From contig WTGD01000003.1 in assembly GCA_011523725.1 (NCBI GenBank), positions 1 to 16,026 of the forward strand: a stretch of 16,026 bases of DNA. The letters are read 5' to 3'. The notes beneath the pieces were generated by a model. The model saw only the letters and a list, made by a program, of their open reading frames with translations. It made no database searches and was not told the DNA's origin. Positions 6,837 to 13,297 of this stretch are shown in pieces. This DNA comes from Nitrospinota bacterium (GTDB lineage: Bacteria; UBA8248). How positions within the stretch are numbered: position 1 is the first letter of the stretch; every line of letters begins with the position of its first letter. The position numbers were made by a program, and so were the translations under genes.

Positions 6837-8794
6837 TTCAATTTGTCCTGGTTTTTCTGATACAGCGCATAATAAGCTGTTATTTTGCTGTCAGTCAGCT
6901 TCACGTCGCCGGCGAGATGAGCTCTCAGGGCTTCGCTCAGTTTCTCTTCCATCTCATTGAGAATCGGCAGATTTTCCTTGTTCTGCACATCCCATTTGTG
7001 GGCCTGCATTTCACGCGCCACCGTTTTCAACAAGACGGTAATCAACTCTTTTTTCTTTCTCTGCTTCAACCGCTCATACGTGGAGAGAAAGAACTGGAAT
7101 TCCTCCAGCTCCGCCTCCAATGTATAGACTGTAGCCTCAATCCCCTGAACACCGTCACCCACGGCTTCGACGTAGGCCGTGAGGTCGTCAATATCTTCTC
7201 GGCTCAGTCCCAGCTTGAATTGCGAGTTGAACCATTCATTGACCGACCGCAGGGTGGGAAGGCTCCCGTCGTGGAAATACGGGGCCGTGAATTTCGACGA
7301 GAGCAGAGTCGGCGTATCCAGACCTCCCACGTGGAAAGGCTGATTCTCTCCTCCCGTGGAACCGATGTTGTGGCGTTTGTGGTCCACGAAGTTCGCGTTT
7401 GGGATGTGGCAACTCGCGCAACTCATACCGCCCATCATCTGCGGAAACTTCCGGTGAAATATCTTCTCGCCCCGAAGAGCTGCTTTTCCAACCTTCCCGG
7501 GATTGAGCCTCCCGCTTTTTTTCAGCTTCGGGTTCGGCAAGAACTCGAACTCGTTCATGTAGGCGATCATCCCGTCCATGATCATCGGATCGGGTTCGGG
7601 GCCGTTGAACTCGTTCACGATGACGTTGCGGACGAATTCCCTGAGCGAGGCGAAACGCCCGTTTCTGCCGTAGGGAGCCGTGAAGCGAATGCCCCTCAAG
7701 TCCGGCGTATCAAGCGGATCGTGCAAACCGTTGTTGGCGTGCCCTGCGAAAAAGCTGTTCGACACGTCCATTCCGCCCTTTTCCCTGGAAAGTCCCGGAA
7801 TGAAGAGTTTGGGATTCGTCACGCCTTTGTTGTGGCAAGTGTTGCAACTGACGCCTAAGCTGCGCGCGGGTTCACCGAATATCTCCGAGCTGTCGAAAGC
7901 CATGTCTCCCAAAGCGATGAGAAAGGTTTCCCCCTCGTTCGCACCGCGCTCCGCCATTCCGAGAATTTGTCTGGGGCGAGGGAGTTGCTTGTTGATGTCG
8001 GAGCCGGGCGGCAAACGCCACGGCACTTTCGCCGTTTCAATATACGTTTCGCTCGCCCTGGGACGGGGGAGAAGCCTGTGCTCTTTTCCGGCCTGGAATC
8101 CGGAAAAATTCGAATGGAAGTACCCGCGAATGAAAGCGGTGCTCTCGCGAATTTTCTCCAGATTCATCGGCCTTGCGCCGATGCCCATCACGCCGGCCGC
8201 TCCGAGGTGAGAGCTCGCTTCAAGCCAATGGATTTGCATCTTTTTCCAAGCCTCGGGGTCCAGATGTGGGAGAGTTTCTGCGAAAGCCTGGAAAATTCTT
8301 CGCGCCTCGTTCAGGCGGTTTTTCACCTCGGCTCTGCCCGAACCCGCTTCGATCCCGTCCAGATGAAAGATCAGCAACGAGACGACCGCCCGCGTGGCCA
8401 AGGAGAAAACCAGCCGACTCCCGTTCTTGCGCGCAGCGACCAAGTCCGGCTTTTCATCGCCTCTCGCCACGGGCTGGGCCACACGCCTGGCGATGGCCAA
8501 GTCTTCCGAGAACTTCTTCGCACCGGCAGAATTCACCCCCTCCAGCGCTTCTTCGATACGCTTCAAATCGGACCACACCTGTGGCCATAGCACGGGATTC
8601 AGATTCAAGATGAAGCCGGCGCGACGATAGCTTTCGGCAACGGGGTGTAATTCCTCGGGAGGGACGATATGCGCCGAAACCGGGCTGAAACTCATCACCA
8701 CCAACCCGGCAGCCAGAAGCCATGCCGATATCGTCAAGGGAATTCTCACACGCAGAGCAAGCCTCGCCCGGGGCGCTTTGAGGCCGCATATCAT
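6833..8794 (-). CDS. Large dihaem cytochrome c, MauG/CcpA peroxidase family, exported
   Basis: The 653-residue protein (numbered from the ATG at 8794) has a signal or anchor segment at 18-41 ending SPVSA. A mostly helical region of about 270 residues follows that I do not recognise. Then comes a dihaem peroxidase module with CNTCH (317-321) and CASCH (459-463). Each haem domain carries a matching TP-L-...-TAPY-...-G-...-LR segment (363-388 and 494-522), as in MauG/CcpA proteins. The last 100 residues are charged, helical and coiled-coil-like. Typical CcpA proteins are about 330-350 residues, so this one is nearly twice as long. In-frame ATG 8809 and TTG 8812 lie upstream, but GGAG sits 9 nt before 8794 and favours it. 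It is first in the operon with phnD. Periplasmic electron transfer or peroxidase chemistry is expected; the substrate is unknown. Confidence 0.85.
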   Translation of the reverse strand: MICGLKAPRARLALRVRIPLTISAWLLAAGLVVMSFSPVSAHIVPPEELHPVAESYRRAGFILNLNPVLWPQVWSDLKRIEEALEGVNSAGAKKFSEDLAIARRVAQPVARGDEKPDLVAARKNGSRLVFSLATRAVVSLLIFHLDGIEAGSGRAEVKNRLNEARRIFQAFAETLPHLDPEAWKKMQIHWLEASSHLGAAGVMGIGARPMNLEKIRESTAFIRGYFHSNFSGFQAGKEHRLLPRPRASETYIETAKVPWRLPPGSDINKQLPRPRQILGMAERGANEGETFLIALGDMAFDSSEIFGEPARSLGVSCNTCHNKGVTNPKLFIPGLSREKGGMDVSNSFFAGHANNGLHDPLDTPDLRGIRFTAPYGRNGRFASLREFVRNVIVNEFNGPEPDPMIMDGMIAYMNEFEFLPNPKLKKSGRLNPGKVGKAALRGEKIFHRKFPQMMGGMSCASCHIPNANFVDHKRHNIGSTGGENQPFHVGGLDTPTLLSSKFTAPYFHDGSLPTLRSVNEWFNSQFKLGLSREDIDDLTAYVEAVGDGVQGIEATVYTLEAELEEFQFFLSTYERLKQRKKKELITVLLKTVAREMQAHKWDVQNKENLPILNEMEEKLSEALRAHLAGDVKLTDSKITAYYALYQKNQDKLK

Positions 8795-8829
8795 CTTTCT
8801 GTTCTCCATCAAAAACCATCAACAAAGCA

Positions 8830-8859
8830 ATTTTATTGGGATTCAAAAAATAAAGTCAA
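8830..8859 (-). promoter_or_regulatory. Sigma70-type promoter of the cytochrome-phnDCE operon
   Basis: On the minus strand, TTGACT (8854-8859; 5 of 6 to consensus) is followed after 18 bp by TAAAAT (8830-8835; 5 of 6). The predicted start near 8823 gives a leader of about 29 nt to the ATG at 8794, with the Shine-Dalgarno GGAG in between. The very A+T-rich context fits promoter DNA. Confidence 0.65.
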
Positions 8860-8876
8860 CCCTTACTGAATAAATT

Positions 8877-8892
8877 TTTAGACATGTCTAAA
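8877..8892. promoter_or_regulatory. Perfect 16-bp palindrome, candidate operator
   Basis: TTTAGACATGTCTAAA is fully self-complementary. Its centre (8884.5) lies about 61.5 bp upstream of the start predicted from the -10 element at 8830, and 17 bp upstream of the -35. That is the spacing at which class I activators work in known bacterial promoters. A dimeric helix-turn-helix regulator is the obvious candidate partner. The protein and the signal are unknown, and no regulator gene is adjacent. Confidence 0.55.
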
Positions 8893-8985
8893 TTTAAAAA
8901 AACCGCCGAGACTCACAGAAACAGATGCTTCGGGGAGCTGATTTGAAATGACGCACAAAAAGTTTGTCTTTTTGAGAAGTTCGAG

Positions 8986-9024
8986 TTCAAGAAACCGGCC
9001 CCAAAACAGGGCCGGTTTCTTGAA
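8986..9024. terminator. Strong hairpin, likely terminator of amtB-glnB, possibly bidirectional
   Basis: TTCAAGAAACCGGCCC (8986-9001) and its exact inverse (9009-9024) form a perfect 16-bp stem with a 7-nt loop. The G/C-rich top and the A/T-rich base ending TTTCTTGAA on both strands suit a bidirectional terminator, although no long pure U-tract follows. It lies downstream of glnB on the minus strand and upstream of the cytochrome promoter, so it would insulate the two operons. Confidence 0.7.
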
Positions 9025-9033
9025 GATACGACG

Positions 9034-9105
9034 TTAGAAATCGATTTGAAGGCAGATTCCGAAGGCCATGAAGTCTTCCATGCTATCGTCTCCACCTGGT
9101 TCAGG
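9034..9105 (-). pseudogene. Possible C-terminal remnant of an outer-membrane beta-barrel protein
   Basis: Downstream of the glnB stop, one minus-strand frame reads PEPGGDDSMEDFMAFGICLQ and then IDF before a TAA. The alternating hydrophobic pattern ending in Phe resembles the last beta-strand signal of porin-like proteins. The stop lies 9 nt before the strong hairpin, as at a normal gene end. There is no plausible start or ribosome site, and the frame upstream overlaps glnB, so at most this is a relic. It may be chance. Confidence 0.22.
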
Positions 9106-9131
9106 AGACGACTCTCTCGCGGAACAGATTC

Positions 9132-9470
9132 TTAGATAGCGCTATCGCCTCTATCGCCAGTGCGTATGCGCACGCAATCCTCCACCGGTTGGACGAATAT
9201 CTTGCCGTCTCCTATCTGACCCGAATTCGCTGCATCACAAATCGCCGTGACGATGGCATCGGCGTTGTCGTCCTGCGTTAAGATTTCAACCTTGATTTTC
9301 GGCAGGAAATCGACCACATACTCGCTGCCACGGTAAAGTTCGGTGTGTCCCTTTTGTCGGCCAAAACCCTTCACCTCGGTGACCGTCATGCCCGTCACAC
9401 CGGCATCTCCCAGCGCTTCTTTTACGCTTTCCAACTTGAATGGCTTGATAATCGCCGTGACCAAACGCAT
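9132..9470 (-). CDS. glnK: Nitrogen regulatory protein P-II (GlnB/GlnK)
   Basis: This is a 112-residue PII protein of standard length. The T-loop stretch FGRQKGHTELYRGSEYVVDF (36-55) contains Tyr51, the uridylylation site in proteobacteria. The B-loop SGQIGDGKIFV (83-93) keeps Lys90, but reads Ser83 and Gln85 where Thr and Lys are usual. The C-loop RIRTGDRGDSAI (101-112) keeps Arg101 and Arg103. PII trimers sense ATP/ADP and 2-oxoglutarate and plug the ammonium channel when nitrogen is plentiful. Following amtB by 59 nt on the same strand favours GlnK over GlnB as a name. AGGA, 8-9 nt upstream, supports the start. A weak TATACT-like internal promoter may exist at 9507-9533, but its spacing is short. 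Confidence 0.95.
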   Translation of the reverse strand: MRLVTAIIKPFKLESVKEALGDAGVTGMTVTEVKGFGRQKGHTELYRGSEYVVDFLPKIKVEILTQDDNADAIVTAICDAANSGQIGDGKIFVQPVEDCVRIRTGDRGDSAI

Positions 9471-9529
9471 TATTCATTCCTCTCAAGGTGACAGATGGAC
9501 CTATCCAGTATAAATCCCCTTCGCTTGAA

Positions 9530-10921
9530 TCAACCCAGCCTCTCGCCTGCGTAAGCCTCCATGGCGTGCTCCGAGATGTCGAGACCCGCCAATTCATCCT
9601 CTGCGGAAACGCGCACACCCATCACGGCCTTCACCGCCTGCCAAAGGATGAAGGATAAAACGAAGGTGAAAACACCGACCGCGACGACACCCGCAAGCTG
9701 TTTGATCAAGAGCCCTGCACCACCCCCGTAGAACAGGCCCACGACACCCTCGTCGATGGAAGGCGCGGCGAACAGCCCCAGCGCAAGCGTGCCGAAGACG
9801 CCACACACAAGGTGAACTGAAACCGCGCCGACAGGATCGTCAATCTTGATCCTGTCGAGAAACGGAATCGCAACGCAGACGATGAAACCTGCGGCCAGAC
9901 CGATAATCACCGCCCCCAGCGGAGTGACGTTGGCGCACGGGGCCGTGATGGCGACAAGTCCTGCCAGCGCGCCGTTCACACTCATGGAAAGGTCAGCTTT
10001 GCCGAACATGGCCCTCGACGTGATGCTCGAAGCCACGACACCCGCCGAAGCGGCGAGGTTCGTCGTCACCGCGATTCGCGCGATGGCGCCTGCGTCCGCG
10101 GCCATGGTGCTCCCCGGGTTAAACCCGAACCATCCGAGCCACAAGATGAACCCACCCAACGTGACGAGCGGCATATTGTGGCCGGGCATGGGCTGCATCC
10201 GGCCGTCAGAGGTGTACTTGCCGAGCCGAGGACCGAGGACAAAGATTCCGGCGAGTCCCGCCCAGCCGCCCACGGAGTGAACCACGGTGGAGCCGGCGAA
10301 ATCGAGAAAACCCATACCGCCCAACCAGCCGCCACCCCAGATCCAGTGCCCCTGGATGGGATAGATGATGGCGACGAGCAGGAAGCTGAAGATCATGAAC
10401 GAGGAGAACTTGATGCGCTCCGCCACACAACCCGAAACGATAGTCGCCGCCGTTGCCGCAAACACGAGCTGGAAGAAAAATTTCGCGTAAAGCGGCACGC
10501 CCGTCCAATTGAGGGACGAGAATACCCCTTTGTACGCATCACCCGTAGCCGGGCTGTTGTCCGCCCCCGAAAGGAAAAATCCGTTCGTCCCGAAAACCGA
10601 GCTGCCATCGCCGAACATGAGAGCGAAACCCAATATCCAAAATGCCAGGGACGAGACGGCGACGACGCCGAAGTTCTTATACAGAATGGCCACGGTGTTC
10701 TTGGCCCGGCAAAGTCCCGATTCGAGCATCGCAAAGCCTGCGTGCATGAAAAACACCAGAAATCCGGCCACCATCACCCAGATTGTGTCTGCAGCAACTT
10801 GCAAATTCACGAGGCTCTTTGCCATCGCCTTGACATCCTGTGCCCAACCATTGCCGGCAAAGGACAAAACCCCCACGGCGAAGACCAGCGCGGCCGTAAT
10901 GTAGAGATTCCCTCTTCTCAT
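9530..10921 (-). CDS. amtB: Ammonium transporter AmtB
   Basis: This 463-residue Amt/Rh channel has a cleavable signal peptide (about residues 1-27, ending GWAQ) followed by eleven predicted membrane helices. The pore twin histidines are visible at His215 (VVHSVGG) and His370 (VSVHLVCG). The family signature stretch around residues 190-221 is intact. The cytoplasmic tail GLDISEHAMEAY (446-457) is the conserved segment contacted by GlnK. It conducts ammonium across the inner membrane during nitrogen limitation. The ATG is preceded by GGAGGAGG. It is the first gene of the amtB-glnK pair. I found no convincing sigma54 promoter upstream. Confidence 0.97.
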   Translation of the reverse strand: MRRGNLYITAALVFAVGVLSFAGNGWAQDVKAMAKSLVNLQVAADTIWVMVAGFLVFFMHAGFAMLESGLCRAKNTVAILYKNFGVVAVSSLAFWILGFALMFGDGSSVFGTNGFFLSGADNSPATGDAYKGVFSSLNWTGVPLYAKFFFQLVFAATAATIVSGCVAERIKFSSFMIFSFLLVAIIYPIQGHWIWGGGWLGGMGFLDFAGSTVVHSVGGWAGLAGIFVLGPRLGKYTSDGRMQPMPGHNMPLVTLGGFILWLGWFGFNPGSTMAADAGAIARIAVTTNLAASAGVVASSITSRAMFGKADLSMSVNGALAGLVAITAPCANVTPLGAVIIGLAAGFIVCVAIPFLDRIKIDDPVGAVSVHLVCGVFGTLALGLFAAPSIDEGVVGLFYGGGAGLLIKQLAGVVAVGVFTFVLSFILWQAVKAVMGVRVSAEDELAGLDISEHAMEAYAGERLG

Positions 10922-11184
10922 GCCCCCTCCTCCGATACGCTTTGGTTATTTTTACGTTCTGACAATTTCGAGAATTCACATTCCTAAAGCATCATCTCGG
11001 TTTTGTAGGTGAAGAGTATTTCGGTATCGTTTCGACAGTATTACCCGAACATTAATTACGCCTTTTTGGCACCTATCCGCTTTGATTTGACAGGTGATTT
11101 CACGCGTGTTAGCAATTCCGCCAATTCGAGTAAATTTCTTCCGAGCAAGCCCTTTTCCGGAATCAACCCACTGAAGGAGAAACA
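10922..11184. other. Divergent intergenic region between amtB and the decarboxylase-family gene
   Basis: This 263-bp A+T-rich spacer must hold promoters for both directions. The plus-strand promoter is given separately. For amtB I see no clear -35/-10 pair and no GG-N10-GC sigma54 motif. An imperfect inverted repeat (TTCGGTA near 11030 with TACCCGAA near 11043) is present and might bind a regulator. Confidence 0.4.
11087..11115 (+). promoter_or_regulatory. Candidate promoter of the decarboxylase/cyclase genes
   Basis: A perfect -35 TTGACA (11087-11092) is followed after 17 bp by TAGCAA (11110-11115), a weak -10 that is helped by an extended-10 TG at 11107-11108. The predicted start near 11122 gives a leader of about 60 nt to the ATG at 11185. 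Confidence 0.45.
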
Positions 11185-11628
11185 ATGCCTCCAAAACGAA
11201 AACCCAAAATTCCCGCGAGAGCCCTCAAGCGCGGCACACATCTTTGGACCAAGGAATTCACCGAGCGTATCGGTCATGACATGGCCGAATGGGCGGATGA
11301 GGAATTCATGGAGCTTTTCATGAACTTCTGCTACGGCGGGCTTTACGATCGAAATGTCCTGCCACATAAAACCAGAGAGCTTTGCGCCGTGGCCGCATGC
11401 GTCATGGCTAACGCGCATCCGCAACTGCGCACCCACATTCAGGCTTCGTGGAATTGCGGGGCGACGAAACGCGAGATCATGGAGGTCATCATCCAGATGG
11501 CCACATACTGCGGGATGCCCTATATGCTTCAAGCGGCTCGAATCGCCGCGAATGAGGTCTTTCCCCTGCTCAAGCGCGGAGAAAAGGCCGCCGCTCCGCC
11601 ACCGGGCCTGAAGTTCAACGAAAAATAG
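11185..11628 (+). CDS. Carboxymuconolactone decarboxylase (CMD) family protein
   Basis: This 147-residue protein has a CMD domain at about residues 35-125. Visible family features are LPHKTRELCAVAACVMANAH (59-78), the helix QLRTHIQASWNCGATKREIMEV (80-101, with His84 and the turn CGAT), and YCGMP (108-112). It lacks the CxxC pair of AhpD-type peroxidases, so a thiol-peroxidase role is unlikely. It is closer to the PcaC-like branch, whose members act on lactones of aromatic breakdown or have unknown roles. AAGGAG, 7 nt before the ATG, supports the start. It is followed 65 nt later by a cyclase-family gene on the same strand; the pair may serve one catabolic route. Confidence 0.85.
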   Translation: MPPKRKPKIPARALKRGTHLWTKEFTERIGHDMAEWADEEFMELFMNFCYGGLYDRNVLPHKTRELCAVAACVMANAHPQLRTHIQASWNCGATKREIMEVIIQMATYCGMPYMLQAARIAANEVFPLLKRGEKAAAPPPGLKFNEK

Positions 11629-11693
11629 CCCGAAATCAACAAGTGCCAGACGGCGCCTACACTCAAAATCAAATTCGTGAGGAGCATATTCTA

Positions 11694-12470
11694 ATGGCCC
11701 GTAGAATCGTCGATTTAAGCGTTCCCCTTCAAAACGCGCCCATGGAGAACAATCCGGCCGCCATCCAATACGTGAATCACACCGAACTTGCGCGCATGCG
11801 AGCCAAATCGTACAAGTTTCCGGACACCAGTTACTTTCCTGACCACATGCACTGCGCGACAGAAAACATCACGGCCATCAGCACGCACAGCGGCACGCAC
11901 CTCGATTCTCCATACCACTATGGCCCCGAATGTGAGGGGAACCCCTCGAAAACGATCGATCTCGTTCCCCTCGAATGGTGCGTGAGCGATGGGGCAGTCC
12001 TGGATTTTCACGACGCCGAACGCGGCCACAACATCACGAAGGAGGAAACGCAGCAGAAAGTGGCGGCCCTCAAAGAGAAAGGCTATTCGCTAAAACCGAT
12101 GGACATCGTTCTCATACGCACCGATCACACCACGAAATATCTCTACACCCCAGATTTCGAGCAAACCCATCCCGGCATGAGCGTCGAGGCTACGGAATGG
12201 CTCGTCGATCAGGGAATCAAGGTGATGGGGATAGATGCATGGGGTTTCGACATTCCCGTCTCCAGGATGACCGAACTCAGGCGCCAGGGAAACACGAAAG
12301 ATTTCTTCGGCAGTCATTTCCTGGGCCGCAAGAAAGAATATATCCATGCGGAAAAACTCATGAACCTCGACAAGATCCCCGAATTCGGCTTCACCGTATC
12401 GATGCTCCCCGTCAAGATAGAGCGCGCAAGCGGCGCCTGGTGTCGGGCAGTGGCCATCATCGATGATTAG
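11694..12470 (+). CDS. Cyclase-family (kynurenine formamidase-like) metal-dependent hydrolase
   Basis: This 258-residue protein has the cyclase/KynB-like fold. The metal-binding signature HSGTHLDSPYH (65-75) is complete. The later conserved segments DIVLIRTD (137-144) and GIKVMGIDAWGFD (174-186) are present. Family members hydrolyse amide or lactone bonds, for example N-formylkynurenine or isatin. The frame is open from 11643, but GAGGAG nine nt before the ATG at 11694 and the MARRIVDLS opening typical of the family fix the start. No kynurenine pathway gene is nearby, so formamidase activity itself is not supported by context. It is probably cotranscribed with the CMD-family gene. Confidence 0.88.
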   Translation: MARRIVDLSVPLQNAPMENNPAAIQYVNHTELARMRAKSYKFPDTSYFPDHMHCATENITAISTHSGTHLDSPYHYGPECEGNPSKTIDLVPLEWCVSDGAVLDFHDAERGHNITKEETQQKVAALKEKGYSLKPMDIVLIRTDHTTKYLYTPDFEQTHPGMSVEATEWLVDQGIKVMGIDAWGFDIPVSRMTELRRQGNTKDFFGSHFLGRKKEYIHAEKLMNLDKIPEFGFTVSMLPVKIERASGAWCRAVAIIDD

Positions 12471-12508
12471 CCCGAATCTCTCTGGGTAGGTCGAGCCCGG
12501 CGCGTGGA

Positions 12509-12536
12509 GTGACTTCTCGGAAAAATATGGTAATAT
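12509..12536 (+). promoter_or_regulatory. Candidate promoter of the CbtB-like gene
   Basis: GTGACT (12509-12514), then 16 bp, then TAATAT (12531-12536) with an extended-10 TGG just before it. The predicted start is about 12543. The match is moderate. Confidence 0.35.
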
Positions 12537-12552
12537 CTCTCGCATAAGATAT
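12533..12552. repeat. Inverted repeat over the predicted start point, candidate operator
   Basis: ATATCT (12533-12538) and AGATAT (12547-12552) are inverted copies with an 8-bp spacer. They overlap the -10 element and the predicted start of the CbtB-like gene. This is where a repressor would sit; a metal sensor would make sense but is not shown. Confidence 0.35.
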
Positions 12553-12584
12553 CAGTGAGGCAAGAAACCTAAAGGAGCGGAGCG

Positions 12585-12782
12585 ATGGCCTTACATGAAA
12601 GCGCAGTGAAGCAAGAAGCCTTATCCGGCGGCCTCATCCGGCGCATGGCGGCCGTCAAGCCGGCCATCTTGGCGATCGTTCTCGGCATATTTATCCTCTA
12701 CGGCGTGGGCTTCGCCCAACCACAACTTTTGCATGACGCCGCGCACGACACCCGCCACGCCTTCGCCTTCCCCTGCCATTAA
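12585..12782 (+). CDS. cbtB: CbtB-like cobalt transporter subunit
   Basis: This 65-residue protein has a single membrane helix at about residues 26-44. The short C-terminal tail is rich in metal ligands: LLHDAAHDTRHAFAFPCH (48-65, with His50, His54, His58, Cys64 and His65). That tail and size match CbtB, the small partner of the cobalt transporter CbtA proposed from comparative genomics of cobalamin regulons. AAGGAG before the ATG supports the start. No cbtA follows in this window, and the 114-nt upstream gap is too short for a normal cobalamin riboswitch. The tail faces cytoplasm or periplasm depending on topology, which I cannot settle. Cobalt is inferred from family. Confidence 0.85.
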   Translation: MALHESAVKQEALSGGLIRRMAAVKPAILAIVLGIFILYGVGFAQPQLLHDAAHDTRHAFAFPCH

Positions 12783-12812
12783 GAAGTCCGGCAACCTATT
12801 GCCAGACAAGTG

Positions 12813-12845
12813 ACGGCGCTCCTTTCCGAGGCGCCGTTTTTTCTT
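12813..12845 (+). terminator. Rho-independent terminator after the CbtB-like gene
   Basis: ACGGCGC (12813-12819) pairs with GCGCCGT (12831-12837), with two further possible pairs inside. A run of T (12837-12842) follows directly. It lies 30 nt past the cbtB stop and only a few nt before the ribosome binding site of the next gene. Confidence 0.8.
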
Positions 12846-12856
12846 TGAGGAACCGG

Positions 12857-13207
12857 ATGTCCAAGGATAATACGGAACTCAAGCCTTGGGGGCATTTCAC
12901 CGTATTGGCCGATGAGGCGGACCATAAGATCAAACGGATTGTCGTTCATCCGGGACATCGCCTCAGCCTGCAGCGCCACACGCGCAGGGCGGAGCACTGG
13001 CACGCCATATCCGGACAAGCCCTCGTCATCCGCGAAGAAGAAGAAATCGCGTTTTCCGCCGGCCAGAGCATGGACATCCCACAAGGGGCATGGCACCGGG
13101 TTCAAAACGAAGAAGATTCTCCCTTCGTTTTTATCGAGGTGCAAACCGGTGCCTACTTCGGCGAGGACGACATCGAACGATGCGAAGATGATTACGGGAG
13201 AGTATGA
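12857..13207 (+). CDS. Cupin of the mannose-6-phosphate isomerase type II (ManC C-terminal) family
   Basis: This 116-residue single-cupin protein matches the C-terminal isomerase domain of ManC: KPWGHFTVL (9-17), KIKRIVVHPGHRLSLQRH (24-41), EHWHAISGQA (46-55), GQSMDIPQGAWHRVQN (69-84) and FIEVQTGAYFGEDDIERCED (92-111). The likely metal ligands are Gln39, His41, Glu46 and His80. It lacks the guanylyltransferase domain of full ManC, so it stands alone as a mannose-6-phosphate isomerase or a sugar-phosphate-binding cupin. The ATG at 12857 follows GAGG by 6 nt; an upstream in-frame TTG is less likely. The gene begins just after a terminator, so its promoter is probably inside or before cbtB. Confidence 0.85.
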   Translation: MSKDNTELKPWGHFTVLADEADHKIKRIVVHPGHRLSLQRHTRRAEHWHAISGQALVIREEEEIAFSAGQSMDIPQGAWHRVQNEEDSPFVFIEVQTGAYFGEDDIERCEDDYGRV

Positions 13208-13230
13208 TAAGGCATTCCTGGAATAGCCGG

Positions 13231-13266
13231 ACAAAGAAACACCCCCATCGGTATGTCGGGGTATTT
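13231..13266 (-). terminator. Rho-independent terminator of the aminotransferase gene
   Basis: On the minus strand, AAATACCCC (from 13266) pairs with GGGGTGTTT, allowing one U-G pair, across a loop of about 12 nt. It is followed by CTTTGT. The stem is weaker on the plus strand (one C-A mismatch) but may also end cupin transcripts. It lies 31 nt past the aminotransferase stop. Confidence 0.65.
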
Positions 13267-13297
13267 CTCGACCAATCAGGGATGCGAATGTTTTTAC

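Larger units (their letters stand above)
8795..9131. other. Intergenic region upstream of the cytochrome operon
   Basis: This 337-bp non-coding stretch separates glnB from the cytochrome gene. The part nearest the cytochrome (8813-8900) is strikingly A+T-rich and holds a promoter and a perfect palindrome. The middle holds a 16-bp-stem hairpin (8986-9024) and a small AT-rich stem caaaaag/ctttttg (about 8955-8973). The part nearest glnB holds a short reading-frame remnant ending 9034. No complete small gene is supported. Confidence 0.6.

Noticed and set aside
6917..7858. Plus-strand open frame of 313 codons
   Set aside because: It is antisense to the cytochrome gene and has no plausible ribosome site or motif.
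10178..10987. Plus-strand open frame of 269 codons
   Set aside because: It is antisense to amtB and has no family features.
11074..11092. Possible sigma54 promoter (TTGGCAC ... GC) upstream of the CMD-family gene
   Set aside because: The spacing between GG and GC is 9 nt rather than the required 10, and the -12 element is poor.
11694..12470. Kynurenine pathway assignment (kynB)
   Set aside because: The fold and metal motif fit the family, but no tryptophan dioxygenase or kynureninase gene is nearby, so the specific name is not supported.
12471..12584. Cobalamin riboswitch upstream of cbtB
   Set aside because: The gap is only 114 nt, and I see neither the B12-box nor room for the usual fold.
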